From: Liriodendron chinense
Lineage: Eukaryota > Streptophyta > Magnoliopsida > Magnoliales > Magnoliaceae
Reading direction: 5' to 3'
DNA: 64,000 nucleotides
NCBI GenBank assembly: GCA_003013855.2
Contig: ML058386.1
Coordinates: 1,364,001-1,428,000 of the forward strand
The notes beneath the pieces were generated by a model that did not search any database, was not told the DNA's origin, and saw only the letters and a list, made by a program, of their open reading frames with translations. The first letter of the stretch is position 1. Every line of letters begins with the position of its first letter. This document shows, piece after piece, positions 63,574 through 64,000 of this stretch. A program made the position numbers and the translations under genes.

Positions 63574-64000
63574 TGTTAATGTTAAATTTTGTAACAGGAT
63601 CCTCCGGACGTTCACCTTCTCTCCAACAGGGATTTTCTCCGCCAAACCTGAAAGAAGACAGACAGCGACTAAGGGTGGCTGGGGTCCAGCCGTTAGCCCT
63701 CCGATGCTTAAGTTAGGCCAAAGCAAGAAGAAGAGTTGCCAGGAAAAACGGGACAGAGATTGAATATTGTGTGTACCTTTCCCATTATGGAGTCGTCCCT
63801 TTATATAAATCTGAAGCGGTTCAATCTGTTATGCAAGATATCGAGATCCCGCTGATCTCATGTACGATACTGAGATCTTGCTGATTTCGTGGGATAAGAT
63901 CCTATCTTTAGAGACGAGATCCAACCCAATGACTTATTTCAGCAATCACGTTCCTTGATGGCAATCCCTTGAGATCCGGAACCACCAGAGAAGATAAGCC
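63574..64000 (-). mobile_element. 5' LTR of element B', cut by window end
   Basis: Matches 39812-40238 closely, including the TATATAAA region at about 63803-63808 (minus). The repeat part lies beyond the window. Confidence 0.85.

Overview
The window reads as repeat-rich nuclear DNA of a flowering plant. It holds LTR retrotransposons with tRNA-Arg-like and tRNA-Asp primer sites, plant-only TE domains (plant mobile domain, 'putative gypsy-type transposon' domain, CACTA TNP2 transposase), short GT-AG introns, a MITE, and no convincing host gene. The species cannot be told from the sequence. Almost everything is nested or rearranged mobile DNA, and family assignments come from motifs I recognise, not from searches.

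Layout. (1) 1-17.2 kb: a non-autonomous Tat/Ogre-like family (family 1). The 3' part of one copy, with an antisense plant-mobile-domain gene (1-3582, minus), ends in a PPT and a 5.46-kb LTR (4562-10020). That same LTR is followed directly by a PBS and a second internal region with a broken gag (10356-13121) and the last exon of a second antisense gene (16219-16853). One LTR therefore serves two bodies. Inside it sits a 1.95-kb solo LTR of another family (5421-7372), and an Athila-like solo LTR with TSD GAAAG (13432-15151) lies between gag and the antisense gene. (2) 17.2-20.6 kb: a MITE with a 9-bp TSD, a (TA)n run and a decayed minus-strand CACTA TNP2 gene cut at 20601. (3) 20.6-51 kb: an Athila-like gag-protease element (LTRs 20602-22259 and 49386-51039). 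Between its gag-pro gene and its 3' end are two Retand-like elements in opposite orientation: B (minus, 26467 to about 40767), itself split by a family-1 solo LTR (36293-39737, TSD GCATC), and C (plus, about 40768-49027, 5' truncated). (4) 49.4-64 kb: a second copy of region 3 from the Athila LTR onward, including the same B insertion at the same site. This is a tandem duplication with a unit of about 28.8 kb, joined at an LTR.

How the parts work. In the Retand-like elements gag-pol is read from the LTR promoter. A three-exon gene with its own TATA box is read in the opposite direction between pol and the 3' LTR. Its splice sites and frame are intact in all three copies (B, B', C), while gag-pol carries many stops and frameshifts. 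Family 1 has the same architecture with an unrelated antisense gene. The Athila-like element carries only gag and protease, so it would need enzymes in trans.

The least explained signals are: (a) arrays of paired GACCGGTC boxes spaced about 52 bp apart in the promoter region of two unrelated LTR families; (b) dozens of dispersed ACATGCGC motifs in family-1 LTRs and the adjacent internal region; (c) three separate tandem blocks of near-nucleosomal period (164-173 bp) in the family-1 LTR; (d) hairpin-forming 48-bp repeats in the B LTR that are replaced by a different repeat in C.
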